Assembly: GCF_000425745.1 (NCBI RefSeq)
Contig: NZ_AUEA01000002.1
Coordinates: 248,001-312,000, forward strand
Source of the DNA: Pseudomonas cremoricolorata DSM 17059 = NBRC 16634
Lineage (GTDB): Bacteria; Pseudomonadota; Gammaproteobacteria; Pseudomonadales; Pseudomonadaceae
DNA: 64,000 bases
Reading direction: 5' to 3'
Under the pieces are notes generated by a model. The model ran no database searches and was not told the origin of the DNA. It saw only the letters and a program-made list of their open reading frames with translations. Both the position numbers and the translations under genes were made by a program. Shown piece by piece: positions 24,075-33,809 of this stretch. The stretch's first letter is position 1. Every line of letters starts with the position of its first letter.

Positions 24075-24872
24075 TTAAGGCCTGGGGAGCACGGCGATCC
24101 GATACGGGGCGAAGATGCGCGTGAGTTCGCCCTCGGCGCGCAGGCGCTCGAGCAACTCGGCGAACTGCGCCGCGCTGATCGGCGCGGCCGGGCGCAGCAA
24201 GGCGTAGTGCCGATACACCTGATCGACCCGCTCGGACACCAGCAGGCGCGCGGCGCTGCGCGGGTGGCGCGCCAGGTAGTCGCTCAGGTACGAGCGCGAC
24301 ACCAGGGCGACATCGACCCGCCCGCGCTCGACCATCGCCAGGTTGCTCTCGTGGGAATAGCTGAGGTTGGCGTTGAAGTGTTGCAGCAGGTAGCGCCGCT
24401 CGGCGTTGAAGCCGGCGAACGCGTAGTGATAACCGCTGAACAGCGCCAGGCGCTTGTCGGCCAGGGTGTCGAAGTAGCCCTGAGTGCGCCCGGGCAGTTG
24501 CCGGGCGACGAACACCTCGGCGTCTTCCAGGGCCATGTCGACGCGCTGGTGGGCGATCTCCTGCCAGCCCCAGGCCGGGTTTTCGAAGATCGCGAGGTCT
24601 GTGCGACCTTGCTGCAAGTCGGCGAAGCGCCGTGGGATCGAGGTGGGGACCAGAATGAAGCGGAAGCGCTGCTGGCACTGGTTGAGTGACTGCGCCAGCT
24701 GTTGCAGCAGGCCGCTGTCGGCGCCGCGCTCGGGGTGCTGAGTGTAGGGCGGGAAATGCGCCGCGCCGATGCGCACCTCGACGGCCTCGTCTGCCCAGGC
24801 AGCGCCGAGCACCCAGAACAGGGCGAACGATACGCAATGCAGCGCGGTCTTTACTCGGGACGATGAACTCAA
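24075..24872 (-). CDS. Periplasmic solute-binding protein, family 3 (amino-acid type)
   Basis: The product is about 265 residues if translation starts at the TTG at 24872, which gives a clean signal peptide (ending LGAAWA). An ATG at 24950 would add 26 residues lying in the divergent promoter region and bury the signal peptide. The mature part has the bacterial family-3 binding fold: VRIGAAHFPPYT, a central RTDLAIFENP and the late VDVALVSRSY segment. No permease or ATPase gene is adjacent, so it may be an orphan receptor subunit or sensor rather than part of a transporter. It is divergent from the exonuclease gene. Confidence 0.75.
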   Translation of the reverse strand: MSSSSRVKTALHCVSFALFWVLGAAWADEAVEVRIGAAHFPPYTQHPERGADSGLLQQLAQSLNQCQQRFRFILVPTSIPRRFADLQQGRTDLAIFENPAWGWQEIAHQRVDMALEDAEVFVARQLPGRTQGYFDTLADKRLALFSGYHYAFAGFNAERRYLLQHFNANLSYSHESNLAMVERGRVDVALVSRSYLSDYLARHPRSAARLLVSERVDQVYRHYALLRPAAPISAAQFAELLERLRAEGELTRIFAPYRIAVLPRP

Positions 24873-25004
24873 GCTGAAGCACTCAACGCGATGATCGGAA
24901 GCACAGGCTCCCACGCTAGGCGCTTTGTCGTCGCCGCACAACACTACCAAGGCCTTGTCTGCCGACCTTGTCTACGCTGTAGCGATTATTCAAAGGAGCC
25001 TGCC

Positions 25005-25556
25005 ATGGGCCATTGGTTGGTCATCGACCTGGAGGCCACCACCGACGAAGGTGGCTGGCCGGTCACGGATATGGAAATCATCGAGATCGGCGCCACCCTG
25101 GTCACCCGCGAAGGGCGCGAGGTCGATCACTTCCAGCGCTTCGTGCGCCCCAGGCGGCGTCCGCAATTGACGCCGTTCTGCCGCCAGCTGACCCACATCA
25201 GCCAGGCCAGTGTCGACGGCGCCGCACCGTTCGATCAGGTGTGGGCAGCCTTCGAACCGTGGCTGGCGCAGCACGCCGCACGCTTGCAGGCGTGGGTCAG
25301 CTGGGGTGACTACGATCGTCAGCAGCTGCTGCAGGAATGGCGCCTGCATGCGATTCACAGCGTGCTCACCGAGCGTCCGCACATCAACCTCAAGCAGCGC
25401 TTCGCCAAGGCCCGACAGTTGCAGCGGCCGATGGGCCTCAATGGTGCGCTGCACCTGGCAGGCCTGCAGTTCAGCGGCCAGCAGCACCGCGCCCTGGAAG
25501 ATGCGCGCAATACCGCACGCCTGCTGCCGTTGAGCCTGCCGATGCAGGGTGCCTGA
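25005..25556 (+). CDS. DEDDh 3'-5' exonuclease (ERI1/KapD type)
   Basis: The product is 183 residues, a single RNase T-like exonuclease fold. The acidic residues are visible: D-x-E in VIDLEATTD (residues 7-9), a middle Asp in WGDYDRQQL, and H-x4-D in [13 protein letters not shown]. The fold is typical of small RNA or DNA 3'-end trimming exonucleases of the ERI1-like group; the substrate is unknown. AAAGGAG precedes the ATG at 7 nt. A longer in-frame start at 24891 exists but lies in the divergent promoter and is rejected. Confidence 0.85.
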   Translation: MGHWLVIDLEATTDEGGWPVTDMEIIEIGATLVTREGREVDHFQRFVRPRRRPQLTPFCRQLTHISQASVDGAAPFDQVWAAFEPWLAQHAARLQAWVSWGDYDRQQLLQEWRLHAIHSVLTERPHINLKQRFAKARQLQRPMGLNGALHLAGLQFSGQQHRALEDARNTARLLPLSLPMQGA

Positions 25557-25633
25557 AAGCAGATGACGCTGGCAGGCGCCTTGGGCATACTGGCGGGCCG
25601 ATTTTTCCTACCCCCTCTTCCAGGAGTCGCCCC

Positions 25634-25918
25634 ATGTTCAAGGTCAACGAGTACTTCGATGGCACCGTCAAGTCGATCGCCTTCGAAAGCGCCAGTGGTC
25701 CTGCCACTGTCGGCGTCATGGCGGCGGGCGAATACGAATTCGGCACCGCCAAGCGCGAAATCATGCACGTGGTGTCCGGCGCACTGACCGTCAAGCTGCC
25801 AGGCGCCGACAGCTGGGAAACCTTCGAGGCAGGCAGCCAGTTCCAGGTCGCCGCCGACAGCAAGTTCCAGCTGCAGGTCAAGGTCGATACCGCCTACCTG
25901 TGCGAATACGTCGACTGA
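25634..25918 (+). CDS. ppnP: Pyrimidine/purine nucleoside phosphorylase PpnP
   Basis: The product is 94 residues, the normal length of this small cupin family (formerly DUF1255). The typical pattern [31 protein letters not shown] and the C-terminal TAYLCEYVD are all present. PpnP splits nucleosides with phosphate to base and ribose-1-phosphate in the cytoplasm. CAGGAG precedes the ATG. It stands in a 77-bp gap after the exonuclease gene and could be co-transcribed with it. Confidence 0.93.
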   Translation: MFKVNEYFDGTVKSIAFESASGPATVGVMAAGEYEFGTAKREIMHVVSGALTVKLPGADSWETFEAGSQFQVAADSKFQLQVKVDTAYLCEYVD

Positions 25919-25959
25919 TCGCTGCACCGCGGGGGCACCTCGACGCCCCCGCCCTGTCG

Positions 25960-26658
25960 CTACGGCAAGCCTCGCAAGAATGCCGCCACCCGCTCTGCCG
26001 CCCGCTGCAAATGCCCTTCATGGGTAAAGCCTGACGCTTTCAGCGGTTTGAGGTCGTGATCGGCTGCCTGCAACCAGCACAGCTCGATGGCCGGCGCCAG
26101 GGTATAGCCTTCGACGGCCTGGCGGTTGCCCAGCGCGTCACGCTCCCCCTGGATGATCAGGCTGCGCGTGTGCAGCGTCGCCAGATGCTCGGTGCGCGGT
26201 TTTTCCGGCTTGCCTGCGGCATAGAACGGGTAGCCCAGGCACACCAGCGCGTCAGCGTCCAGTTCATCGACCAGCAAACTGGCCATGCGCCCGCCCATCG
26301 ACTTGCCGCCGACGGCCAGACGGCCTGCGACCAATGGTCGCACCTGCTGATACACCTCTCGCCAGTGTTGCAGCAGAACCTTCTGCGTATTGGGCGGTCG
26401 CCTGCCGCCGTCGACACGCCGCTGGGCCATGTAGGGGAACTCGAAGCGCAGCACCGCCACCCCTTGCCCTGCCAGCCTTAGCGCCATGCTCTGCATGAAC
26501 GTGCTGTCCATCGGCGCGCCTGCGCCGTGGGCCAGAATCAGCGCCCCGGCAAACTCGCCGCAGCCCTGTAACGGCGGGACATCGCAGCGCCAGCCTGGGA
26601 CTTTTCCGATCTGCGCCCATTGATCCCAGTCAATACCGGCCAATTGCCCATCTTCCAT
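25960..26658 (-). CDS. Alpha/beta hydrolase, KANL3/Tex30-like
   Basis: The product is 232 residues with an alpha/beta-hydrolase fold: the oxyanion region [15 protein letters not shown], the nucleophile elbow [11 protein letters not shown] (Ser in G-K-S-M-G), and a late Asp/His pair (GERDALG, AADHDLK). The family is a bacterial version of TEX30/KANL3 dienelactone-hydrolase-like proteins; the substrate is unknown. GAGG precedes the ATG at 26658. Its 5' end overlaps the promoter region of the divergent ccoN gene, and an Anr box lies within its first codons (26620-26633). Confidence 0.8.
   Translation of the reverse strand: MEDGQLAGIDWDQWAQIGKVPGWRCDVPPLQGCGEFAGALILAHGAGAPMDSTFMQSMALRLAGQGVAVLRFEFPYMAQRRVDGGRRPPNTQKVLLQHWREVYQQVRPLVAGRLAVGGKSMGGRMASLLVDELDADALVCLGYPFYAAGKPEKPRTEHLATLHTRSLIIQGERDALGNRQAVEGYTLAPAIELCWLQAADHDLKPLKASGFTHEGHLQRAAERVAAFLRGLP
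26620..26633 (+). promoter_or_regulatory. Anr/Fnr box upstream of the first ccoN
   Basis: The site reads TTGAT, CCCA, GTCAA, 9 of 10 matches to the TTGAT-N4-ATCAA consensus. It lies about 75 bp before the ccoN ATG, a distance that suits activation. It sits inside the first codons of the divergent hydrolase gene. Anr, encoded at 40843-41577, is the likely ligand. Confidence 0.7.
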
Positions 26659-26707
26659 CCTTCCCTCGCTGTTTAGCCTGCCTATAACCGTGGATGGGAA
26701 CCCATAC

Positions 26708-28132
26708 ATGAACACAACCCTCAGAGCCGCCTACAACTACAAGGTGGTCCGCCAATTCTCCATCATGACGGTGGTGTGGGGCATCGTCGGGATGGGGCTC
26801 GGCGTCTTCATCGCCGCCCAGCTCGTCTGGCCTGCCCTGAACTTCGACCTGCCGTGGACCAGCTTCGGCCGCCTGCGACCGCTGCACACCAACGCCGTGA
26901 TCTTCGCCTTCGGCGGTTGCGCGCTGTTCGCCACCTCCTACTACTCGGTGCAACGCACCTGCCAGACCACCCTGTTCGCGCCGCAACTGGCCGCGTTCAC
27001 CTTCTGGGGCTGGCAGCTGGTGATTCTTCTGGCGGCGATCTCGCTGCCGCTTGGCTACACCAGCTCCAAGGAATACGCCGAGCTGGAATGGCCGATCGAC
27101 ATCCTCATCACCATCGTCTGGGTGGCCTACGCCATCGTCTTCTTCGGCACCCTGATGAAACGCAACACCAAGCACATCTACGTGGGCAACTGGTTCTTCG
27201 GCGCGTTCATCCTCACCGTGGCGATTCTGCATATCGTCAACAACCTGGAAGTGCCGGTGAGCCTGACCAAGTCGTACTCGGTGTACGCCGGCGCCACCGA
27301 TGCCATGGTGCAGTGGTGGTACGGCCACAACGCCGTAGGCTTCTTCCTCACCGCAGGCTTCCTGGGGATGATGTACTACTACGTGCCCAAGCAGGCCGAG
27401 CGGCCGGTGTATTCGTATCGCCTGTCGATCGTGCACTTCTGGGCACTGATCACCCTGTACATCTGGGCAGGCCCTCACCACCTGCACTACACCGCCCTGC
27501 CCGACTGGGCGCAATCGCTGGGCATGGTGATGTCGCTGGTGCTGCTGGCGCCAAGCTGGGGCGGCATGATCAACGGCATGATGACCCTCTCCGGGGCCTG
27601 GCACAAACTGCGCAGCGACCCGATCTTGCGCTTCCTCGTCGTGTCGCTGGCCTTCTACGGCATGTCGACCTTCGAAGGCCCGATGATGGCCATCAAGACC
27701 GTCAACGCGCTTTCCCACTACACCGACTGGACCATCGGCCACGTACACGCCGGTGCGCTGGGCTGGGTGGCGATGATCTCCATCGGCGCCATGTACCACA
27801 CCATCCCCAAGGTGTTCGGCAAAGAGCGCATGTACAGCATCGGCCTGATCAACGCGCACTTCTGGCTGGCGACCATCGGCACCGTGCTGTACATCGCCTC
27901 GATGTGGGTCAACGGCATCGCCCAGGGCCTGATGTGGCGCGCGGTCAACAGCGACGGCACGCTGACCTACTCGTTCGTGGAGACCCTGGTCGCCAGCCAC
28001 CCTGGCTTCATCGTGCGCTTCATCGGTGGTGCGATCTTCCTCACCGGCATGCTGCTGATGGCCTGGAACACCTGGCGCACCGTGCGCGCCCCGGCCAGTG
28101 CAGCCGCCACCGCCAACGCCCAGCTGGCCTGA
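26708..28132 (+). CDS. ccoN: cbb3 cytochrome oxidase catalytic subunit CcoN (first operon)
   Basis: The product is 474 residues, a heme-copper oxidase subunit I with about twelve membrane helices. Ligand regions are visible: [10 protein letters not shown], a heme-copper segment with [13 protein letters not shown], and [11 protein letters not shown] near the end. The protein reduces O2 to water at the high-affinity heme b3-CuB centre in the inner membrane. The ATG at 26708 is chosen; an ATG six codons earlier has no better site. It heads an operon ccoNOQP and has an Anr box upstream, so it resembles the low-oxygen-induced Cco2 operon of P. aeruginosa. It is nearly the same as the CcoN at 30290-31735. 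Confidence 0.95.
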   Translation: MNTTLRAAYNYKVVRQFSIMTVVWGIVGMGLGVFIAAQLVWPALNFDLPWTSFGRLRPLHTNAVIFAFGGCALFATSYYSVQRTCQTTLFAPQLAAFTFWGWQLVILLAAISLPLGYTSSKEYAELEWPIDILITIVWVAYAIVFFGTLMKRNTKHIYVGNWFFGAFILTVAILHIVNNLEVPVSLTKSYSVYAGATDAMVQWWYGHNAVGFFLTAGFLGMMYYYVPKQAERPVYSYRLSIVHFWALITLYIWAGPHHLHYTALPDWAQSLGMVMSLVLLAPSWGGMINGMMTLSGAWHKLRSDPILRFLVVSLAFYGMSTFEGPMMAIKTVNALSHYTDWTIGHVHAGALGWVAMISIGAMYHTIPKVFGKERMYSIGLINAHFWLATIGTVLYIASMWVNGIAQGLMWRAVNSDGTLTYSFVETLVASHPGFIVRFIGGAIFLTGMLLMAWNTWRTVRAPASAAATANAQLA

Positions 28133-28145
28133 GGAGAACCGCCTG

Positions 28146-28754
28146 ATGAAACACGAAGCCATTGAAAAGAACGTTGGCCTGCTGGCCCTGCTGATGGTGC
28201 TCGCCGTGAGCGTCGGCGGCCTGACGCAGATCGTCCCGCTGTTCTTCCAGGACGTCACCAACACCCCGGTCGAAGGCATGAAGCCCTACACCGCGCTGCA
28301 ACTCGAAGGCCGCGACATCTACATCCGCGAAGGCTGCGTCGGCTGCCACTCGCAGATGATTCGTCCGTTCCGCGCCGAGACCGAGCGCTACGGCCACTAC
28401 TCGGTGGCCGGTGAGAGCGTCTGGGACCACCCCTTCCTGTGGGGCTCCAAGCGCACCGGGCCGGACCTGGCCCGGGTCGGCAAGCGCTACTCGGACGACT
28501 GGCACCGCGCGCACTTGTACAACCCGCGCAACGTGGTGCCGGAATCGAAGATGCCGGCCTACCCGTGGCTGGTCGAGAACACCTTGGACGGCCGCGACAC
28601 GGCGAAAAAGCTCGAAGTCATGCGCAGCCTCGGCGTGCCCTACACCGATGCCGACATCGCCGGCGCCCGCGACGCGGTCAAGGGCAAGAGCGAAATGGAC
28701 GCCTTGGTGGACTACCTGCAAGTGCTCGGCACTGCGATCAAGAACAAGAGGTAA
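28146..28754 (+). CDS. ccoO: cbb3 oxidase monoheme cytochrome c subunit CcoO (first operon)
   Basis: The product is 202 residues. An N-terminal membrane anchor (residues 11-33) is followed by a periplasmic cytochrome c domain with heme-binding C64-V-G-C67-H68 and the Met ligand probably in KMPAYPW. CcoO passes electrons from CcoP to CcoN. The ATG at 28146 follows GAGGAG within the 13-bp gap after ccoN. A 94-bp stretch (28516-28609) is identical to the second ccoO gene, including at third codon positions. Confidence 0.95.
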   Translation: MKHEAIEKNVGLLALLMVLAVSVGGLTQIVPLFFQDVTNTPVEGMKPYTALQLEGRDIYIREGCVGCHSQMIRPFRAETERYGHYSVAGESVWDHPFLWGSKRTGPDLARVGKRYSDDWHRAHLYNPRNVVPESKMPAYPWLVENTLDGRDTAKKLEVMRSLGVPYTDADIAGARDAVKGKSEMDALVDYLQVLGTAIKNKR

Positions 28755-28759
28755 TCGCG

Positions 28760-28951
28760 ATGGAACTGGACATCGGCATGATCCGCGGCCTCGGCACCCT
28801 GGTGGTGATGATCGCGTTCATCGGCCTCACCCTGTGGGTGTTCAACCGTCGCCGCGACCGTGATTTCGCCGAGGCGCGCCTGCTGCCCTTCGGCGACGAC
28901 AACCTGCCCCCTGAGGTGCAGGAGCCTGCCATGAGGAGTAACGGGCAATGA
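28760..28951 (+). CDS. ccoQ: cbb3 oxidase small subunit CcoQ (first operon)
   Basis: The product is 63 residues with one membrane helix (residues 9-27, ending [12 protein letters not shown]) and a short charged tail. CcoQ/FixQ stabilises the cbb3 complex and shields it from oxygen in some species. AGAGGTAA precedes the ATG. Its stop overlaps the start of ccoP (ATGA), so the two are coupled. Confidence 0.9.
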   Translation: MELDIGMIRGLGTLVVMIAFIGLTLWVFNRRRDRDFAEARLLPFGDDNLPPEVQEPAMRSNGQ

Positions 28952-29886
28952 CCACTTTCTGGAGTACGTACATCAGCGTACTGACCTTGGGCAGCCTGAT
29001 CGGCCTGACCTGGTTGCTGCTCTCGACCCGCAAGGGCCAGAGCGACACCACCGATCAGACCATGGGCCACAGCTTCGACGGCATCGAGGAGTACGACAAT
29101 CCGCTGCCCAAGTGGTGGTTCTGGCTGTTCGTCGGCACCCTGGTGTTCGCGGTGGGTTATCTGATCCTCTACCCCGGCCTCGGCAACTTCAAAGGCCTGT
29201 TGCCTGGCTACAAGGACGGCTGGACCGGCGTCAACGAATGGCAGAAGGAGATGGACAAGGCTGATGCCAGGTTCGGGCCGCTGTTCGCCAAGTACGCCGC
29301 GATGCCGGTTGAAGAGGTGGCCAAGGACGAACAGGCGTTGAAGATGGGCGCTCGCCTGTTCGCCTCCAACTGCTCGGTGTGCCACGGCTCGGACGCCAAG
29401 GGTTCGTACGGTTTCCCCAACCTCACCGACCACAGCTGGCGCTGGGGCGGCGAGGCAGAGACCATCAAGGCTTCGATCATGAACGGCCGTACCGGTGTCA
29501 TGCCGCCTTGGGCCGAGACCATCGGCGAGCAGGGCGTGGCGGATGTCTCGGCCTTCGTGCTGACCCAGCTGGCTGGCCGCAGCCTGCCGGACACCGCCAA
29601 GGTCGATGTCGCCAAGGGCAAGGAGATCTTCGCCAGCACCTGCGTGGCCTGCCACGGTGCGCAAGGCAAAGGAACGCCGATGCTCGGTGCACCCGACCTG
29701 ACCGAGCCGCAGGCATTCATCTACGGCTCGAGCTTCGCTCAGCTGCAGCAGACCATCCGTTACGGCCGTACGGGCGTGATGCCGGCCCAGCACGACATCC
29801 AGGGCAACGACAAGGTGCACCTGCTGGCCGCCTATGTGTACAGCCTGTCGCAACCTGAACAGGACGAAGCGACCAGCGCCCGCTGA
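28948..29886 (+). CDS. ccoP: cbb3 oxidase diheme cytochrome c subunit CcoP (first operon)
   Basis: The product is 312 residues. There are two membrane helices in the first 80 residues and two periplasmic cytochrome c domains with CSVCH near 142 and CVACH near 232. CcoP takes electrons from the bc1 complex by way of soluble cytochrome c. The two domains are about 90 residues apart, normal for the family. It is 15 residues shorter than its copy at 32530-33513, which has an insertion after the second helix. Confidence 0.95.
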   Translation: MTTFWSTYISVLTLGSLIGLTWLLLSTRKGQSDTTDQTMGHSFDGIEEYDNPLPKWWFWLFVGTLVFAVGYLILYPGLGNFKGLLPGYKDGWTGVNEWQKEMDKADARFGPLFAKYAAMPVEEVAKDEQALKMGARLFASNCSVCHGSDAKGSYGFPNLTDHSWRWGGEAETIKASIMNGRTGVMPPWAETIGEQGVADVSAFVLTQLAGRSLPDTAKVDVAKGKEIFASTCVACHGAQGKGTPMLGAPDLTEPQAFIYGSSFAQLQQTIRYGRTGVMPAQHDIQGNDKVHLLAAYVYSLSQPEQDEATSAR

Positions 29887-29901
29887 GTCCGCTGCACGTC
29901 G

Positions 29902-29937
29902 TTCGCGGGTGCACCGGAACACCGGTTCACCCGCGAA
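29902..29937 (+). terminator. Inverted repeat after the first ccoP
   Basis: A 10-bp perfect stem (TTCGCGGGTG with its complement) extends inward through CCGG/CCGG. It lies 15 bp after the ccoP stop and is REP-like in its core (CGCGGGT). It probably ends the first cco transcript. Confidence 0.6.
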
Positions 29938-30108
29938 GTGTTTCAAGCCATGAACGCTCCGCTTCTGGCATCCCCGCACCACCCCTTCCCTGCGCTTGCT
30001 GCCCCTGTGCGACTTTGGCCTCGGTCGCCTAGCGCTTTCGCACGCCTGTCGATTCACCGCGGGCGGAAATAAAACACTGACCGTTCGATCAGAAAAAACA
30101 GAGAAACG

Positions 30109-30137
30109 GTACACATAACAACTATTTGTTTGTGTAC
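30109..30137. promoter_or_regulatory. Dyad in the promoter region of the second ccoN
   Basis: The arms GTACACA and TGTGTAC pair, with AACAA/TTGTT inside and a single bulged T. It lies about 150 bp before the ATG in an AT-rich patch. It could be an operator for an unknown regulator or a hairpin in the 5' leader. No regulator can be named from sequence. Confidence 0.45.
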
Positions 30138-30289
30138 ACTCACCAGCACCCCGCACCCGTGCAGTCGTTCTGGGTGGGGGTCGGGACACGGGTCGGTGCC
30201 AGTGAGCGTGCGTTGCCAGAAGCCGATGGGTTTCTGATACTGGCGGCGATTTTCGACCAACAAGAACATCAATACCGTGGAACCTTGCC

Positions 30290-31735
30290 ATGAGCACTGC
30301 ACCTGCAACGACCGCCTATAACTACCGGGTCGTGCGCCAGTTCGCCATCATGACCGTGGTCTGGGGCATCCTGGGCATGGGCCTGGGCGTCTTCATCGCC
30401 TCGCAGCTGGTCTGGCCCCAGCTCAACTTCGACCTGCCCTGGCTGAGCTTCGGCCGCCTGCGCCCGTTGCACACCAACCTGGTGATCTTCGCCTTCGGCG
30501 GATGCGCGTTGTTCGGCACCAGCTACTACGTGGTGCAGCGCACCTGCCAGACCCGGCTGGTGTCCGATGGCCTGGCCGCGTTCACCTTCTGGGGCTGGCA
30601 GGCGGTGATTCTCGGCGCGCTCATCACCCTGCCGCTGGGCTACACCACCAGCAAGGAATACGCCGAACTGGAGCTGCCCATCGCCGTGCTGCTGGCTATC
30701 GTCTGGGTCAGCTATGCGCTGGTGTTCTTCGGCACGCTGGTCAAGCGCAAGACCCGGCACATCTATGTCGGCAACTGGTTCTACGGGGCGTTCATCCTGG
30801 TCACGGCGATGCTGCACATCGTCAACCACGCGTCCTTGCCGGTGAGCTGGTTCAAGTCGTATTCAGCCTATGCCGGCGCCACCGACGCGATGATCCAGTG
30901 GTGGTACGGGCACAACGCGGTGGGCTTTTTCCTCACCACCGGTTTTCTCGGGATGATGTACTACTTCGTGCCCAAGCAGGCCGAGCGGCCGATCTATTCC
31001 TACCGGCTGTCGATCGTGCATTTCTGGGCGCTGATCACCCTGTACATCTGGGCAGGCCCGCACCACCTGCACTACACCGCCCTGCCCGACTGGGCGCAGT
31101 CGCTGGGTATGGTCATGTCGATCATCCTTCTGGCGCCGAGCTGGGGCGGCATGATCAACGGCATGATGACCCTCTCCGGGGCCTGGCATAAGCTGCGCAC
31201 CGACCCGATCCTGCGTTTTCTGGTGGTTTCGCTGGCCTTCTACGGCATGTCGACCTTCGAAGGCCCGATGATGGCGATCAAGACCGTCAACGCGCTTTCC
31301 CATTACACCGACTGGACCATCGGCCACGTGCATGCCGGCGCCCTGGGCTGGGTGGCGATGATTTCCATCGGCTCGGTCTATCACATGCTGCCGCGCCTGT
31401 ATGGCCGCGAGCAGATGCACAGCGTCGGGCTGATCAACGCGCACTTCTGGCTGGCGACCATCGGCACCGTGCTGTACATCGCCTCGATGTGGGTCAACGG
31501 CATCACCCAGGGCCTGATGTGGCGGGCGGTCAACGACGACGGCACCCTCACCTATTCGTTCGTCGAATCCTTGCAGGCCAGCCATGCGGGCTACATCGTC
31601 CGCGCCCTGGGTGGGGCGATCTTCGCCTCGGGCATGCTGCTGATGGCCTGGAACACCTGGCGCACCGTGCGCGCCGCCAACCCGGCGCAGGCCGCTGATG
31701 CCGCGAACATCGTCACCGTGGGGGCGCAGCGATGA
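30290..31735 (+). CDS. ccoN: cbb3 cytochrome oxidase catalytic subunit CcoN (second operon)
   Basis: The product is 481 residues, about twelve membrane helices, with the same heme-copper motifs as the copy at 26708-28132 ([34 protein letters not shown]). It differs mainly at the ends and in scattered residues. The operon lacks an Anr box, so by analogy with P. aeruginosa it may be the constitutively expressed cbb3 enzyme (Cco1). The ATG follows CCTTGCC and has a weak ribosome binding site. It overlaps ccoO by four bases. Confidence 0.95.
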   Translation: MSTAPATTAYNYRVVRQFAIMTVVWGILGMGLGVFIASQLVWPQLNFDLPWLSFGRLRPLHTNLVIFAFGGCALFGTSYYVVQRTCQTRLVSDGLAAFTFWGWQAVILGALITLPLGYTTSKEYAELELPIAVLLAIVWVSYALVFFGTLVKRKTRHIYVGNWFYGAFILVTAMLHIVNHASLPVSWFKSYSAYAGATDAMIQWWYGHNAVGFFLTTGFLGMMYYFVPKQAERPIYSYRLSIVHFWALITLYIWAGPHHLHYTALPDWAQSLGMVMSIILLAPSWGGMINGMMTLSGAWHKLRTDPILRFLVVSLAFYGMSTFEGPMMAIKTVNALSHYTDWTIGHVHAGALGWVAMISIGSVYHMLPRLYGREQMHSVGLINAHFWLATIGTVLYIASMWVNGITQGLMWRAVNDDGTLTYSFVESLQASHAGYIVRALGGAIFASGMLLMAWNTWRTVRAANPAQAADAANIVTVGAQR

Positions 31736-32340
31736 AACACGAAGTGCTGGAGAAGAACGTCGGCCTGCTGGCCTTGTTCATGGTCATCGCCGTGAGCATT
31801 GGCGGGCTGACGCAGATCGTCCCGCTGTTCTTTCAGGACGTCACCAACCTGCCGGTCGAGGGCATGAAGCCGCGCACGGCGCTGGAAGTCGAAGGCCGCG
31901 ATATCTACATCCGCGAGGGCTGCGTCGGCTGCCACTCGCAGATGATCCGCCCGTTCCGCGCCGAGACCGAGCGCTACGGGCACTATTCGGTGGCCGGCGA
32001 AAGCGTCTGGGATCACCCCTTCCTCTGGGGCTCGAAACGCACCGGGCCCGACCTTGCTCGAGTGGGCGGGCGCTACTCCGACGACTGGCACCGCGCGCAC
32101 CTGTACAACCCGCGCAACGTGGTGCCGGAATCGAAGATGCCGGCCTACCCGTGGCTGGTCGAGAACACCTTGGACGGCCGCGACACGGCGAAAAAACTTG
32201 AGGTGCTGCGCACCCTCGGCGTGCCCTACAGCGACGCCGACATTGCCGGCGCGGCTGCGGCAGTCAAGGGCAAGACCGAAATGGACGCCCTGGTGGCCTA
32301 CCTGCAAGGCCTGGGCACGCTGATCAAGAGCAAACGGTGA
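31732..32340 (+). CDS. ccoO: cbb3 oxidase monoheme cytochrome c subunit CcoO (second operon)
   Basis: The product is 202 residues, one N-terminal helix and a heme site CVGCH at residues 64-68, the same layout as the first copy. The start overlaps the stop of ccoN (ATGA). The stretch 32102-32195 is identical to 28516-28609. Electron entry is as for the first copy: CcoP, then CcoO, then CcoN. Confidence 0.95.
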   Translation: MKHEVLEKNVGLLALFMVIAVSIGGLTQIVPLFFQDVTNLPVEGMKPRTALEVEGRDIYIREGCVGCHSQMIRPFRAETERYGHYSVAGESVWDHPFLWGSKRTGPDLARVGGRYSDDWHRAHLYNPRNVVPESKMPAYPWLVENTLDGRDTAKKLEVLRTLGVPYSDADIAGAAAAVKGKTEMDALVAYLQGLGTLIKSKR

Positions 32341-32344
32341 CGCT

Positions 32345-32533
32345 ATGGATATCGGAATGATTCGTGGCCTGGGCACCGTGGTGGTGCTGGTGGCCTTCAT
32401 CGGCCTGGCCCTGTGGGTGTTCAGCCCCAAGCGCAAGAAAGACTTCGACGAGGCCACCCGCCTGCCCTTCGCTGACGACGACCAGGCCCGCGAGCGCAAG
32501 GCTCAGGACGGTTCGAGGAGTGACCAGCCATGA
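32345..32533 (+). CDS. ccoQ: cbb3 oxidase small subunit CcoQ (second operon)
   Basis: The product is 62 residues with one membrane helix (residues 9-27) and a charged tail with [10 protein letters not shown]. The stop overlaps the ccoP start (ATGA). The tail differs more from the first CcoQ than any other subunit pair does, which fits its role as a regulatory subunit. Confidence 0.9.
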   Translation: MDIGMIRGLGTVVVLVAFIGLALWVFSPKRKKDFDEATRLPFADDDQARERKAQDGSRSDQP

Positions 32534-33513
32534 GCACCGTCTGGAGCCTGTACATCACCGTGCTGACCCTCGGCACCCTCATCGCCCTGACCTGGCTGCT
32601 GCTCTCGACACGCAAGGGCCAGCGCGGCGATACCACCGAGGAGACCGTCGGGCATGCCTTCGACGGCATCGAGGAATACGACAACCCGCTGCCCAAATGG
32701 TGGTTCTGGCTGTTCATCGCCACCTTGCTGTTCGCCGTCGGCTACCTGGCGCTGTACCCGGGGCTGGGCAAATGGCGTGGCCTGCTGCCCGGCTACAACT
32801 ACCTGGATAACGCCGGCAAAACCGAGTTCGCCAGCGGCGAGCGAGGCTGGACCGGCGTACACGAGTGGGAAAAGGAAATGGCCCGTGCCGAGGCGCGCTA
32901 CGGCCCGCTGTTCGCCCGCTACGCGGCGATGCCGGTGGCCGAGGTGGCCAAGGATCCCAAGGCGCTGAAGATGGGCGGCCGACTGTTCGCCTCCAACTGC
33001 GCGGTGTGTCACGGCTCGGATGCCAAGGGCGCCTATGGCTTTCCCAACCTCACCGACGACGTCTGGCGCTGGGGTGGCGAGCCGGACACCATCAAGGCCA
33101 GCATCATGAACGGCCGTATGGGGGTGATGCCCGGCTGGGCTCAGATGCTCGGCGAGCAAGGCGTGGCCGATGTCTCGGCGTTCGTGCTCAAGGAACTGGC
33201 CGGCCGCCCCCTGCCGGGCGACAGCAAGGCCAACGTCGACAACGGCCGCACGCTGTTCGCGACCACTTGCGTGGCCTGCCACGGTGCCCAGGGCAAAGGT
33301 ACGCCGATCATGGGCGCGCCTGACCTGACCCGCCCTGAGGCGTTCATCTACGGTTCGAGCTTCGCCCAGTTGCAGCAGACCATCCGTTACGGACGCAAGG
33401 GTGAGATGCCGGCCCAGGCGCAATTGCAGGGCAACGACCGTGTGCATCTGCTTGCGGCCTACGTCTACAGCCTGTCGCACCCGACCCCGGAGGCCAGCGA
33501 GCAAGGGCAATGA
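32530..33513 (+). CDS. ccoP: cbb3 oxidase diheme cytochrome c subunit CcoP (second operon)
   Basis: The product is 327 residues, two membrane helices and two cytochrome c domains with CAVCH near 157 and CVACH near 247. It has an extra ~15 residues ([17 protein letters not shown]) after the second helix compared with the first copy. It is the last gene of the second operon; 296 bp separate it from ccoG, with no terminator I can identify. Confidence 0.95.
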   Translation: MSTVWSLYITVLTLGTLIALTWLLLSTRKGQRGDTTEETVGHAFDGIEEYDNPLPKWWFWLFIATLLFAVGYLALYPGLGKWRGLLPGYNYLDNAGKTEFASGERGWTGVHEWEKEMARAEARYGPLFARYAAMPVAEVAKDPKALKMGGRLFASNCAVCHGSDAKGAYGFPNLTDDVWRWGGEPDTIKASIMNGRMGVMPGWAQMLGEQGVADVSAFVLKELAGRPLPGDSKANVDNGRTLFATTCVACHGAQGKGTPIMGAPDLTRPEAFIYGSSFAQLQQTIRYGRKGEMPAQAQLQGNDRVHLLAAYVYSLSHPTPEASEQGQ

Positions 33514-33809
33514 GACGCGTGTCCAGGGCTGCGCCGCTGTTGCCGCCGGTAGCTGATCCGGCTGATCTGGCGGCTTCCTGACCTGGGTCAATTGACATCC
33601 GCCATATCACGATAAAAGGCTAATCCCAATGCGACTAAAGGTCGCAGCGCCGTCATCCACCGTCATCGCGGGAGTATCATGGCGCCCCAGGAGTTGTACG
33701 AAAAGTCGCCGGCAGCGCACCGGACTTTGACCTCGAACTCCGCGCACGCGATTTCGACCGCGGCTGGCAGGTACCGGCCGCGGCACCCATTCCACCGCCG
33801 TGGGACACG

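Larger units (their letters stand above)
29887..30289. other. 403-bp region between the two cco operons
   Basis: It holds a terminator-like inverted repeat (29902-29937) after the first operon and a dyad at 30109-30137 in the promoter region of the second. No gene with a ribosome binding site is visible on either strand. No copy of the TTGAT-N4-ATCAA box was found, unlike upstream of the first ccoN. Confidence 0.6.

Noticed and set aside
33514..33809. An Anr box before ccoG
   Set aside because: TCAATTGACA near 33590 does not have the TTGAT-N4-ATCAA spacing.
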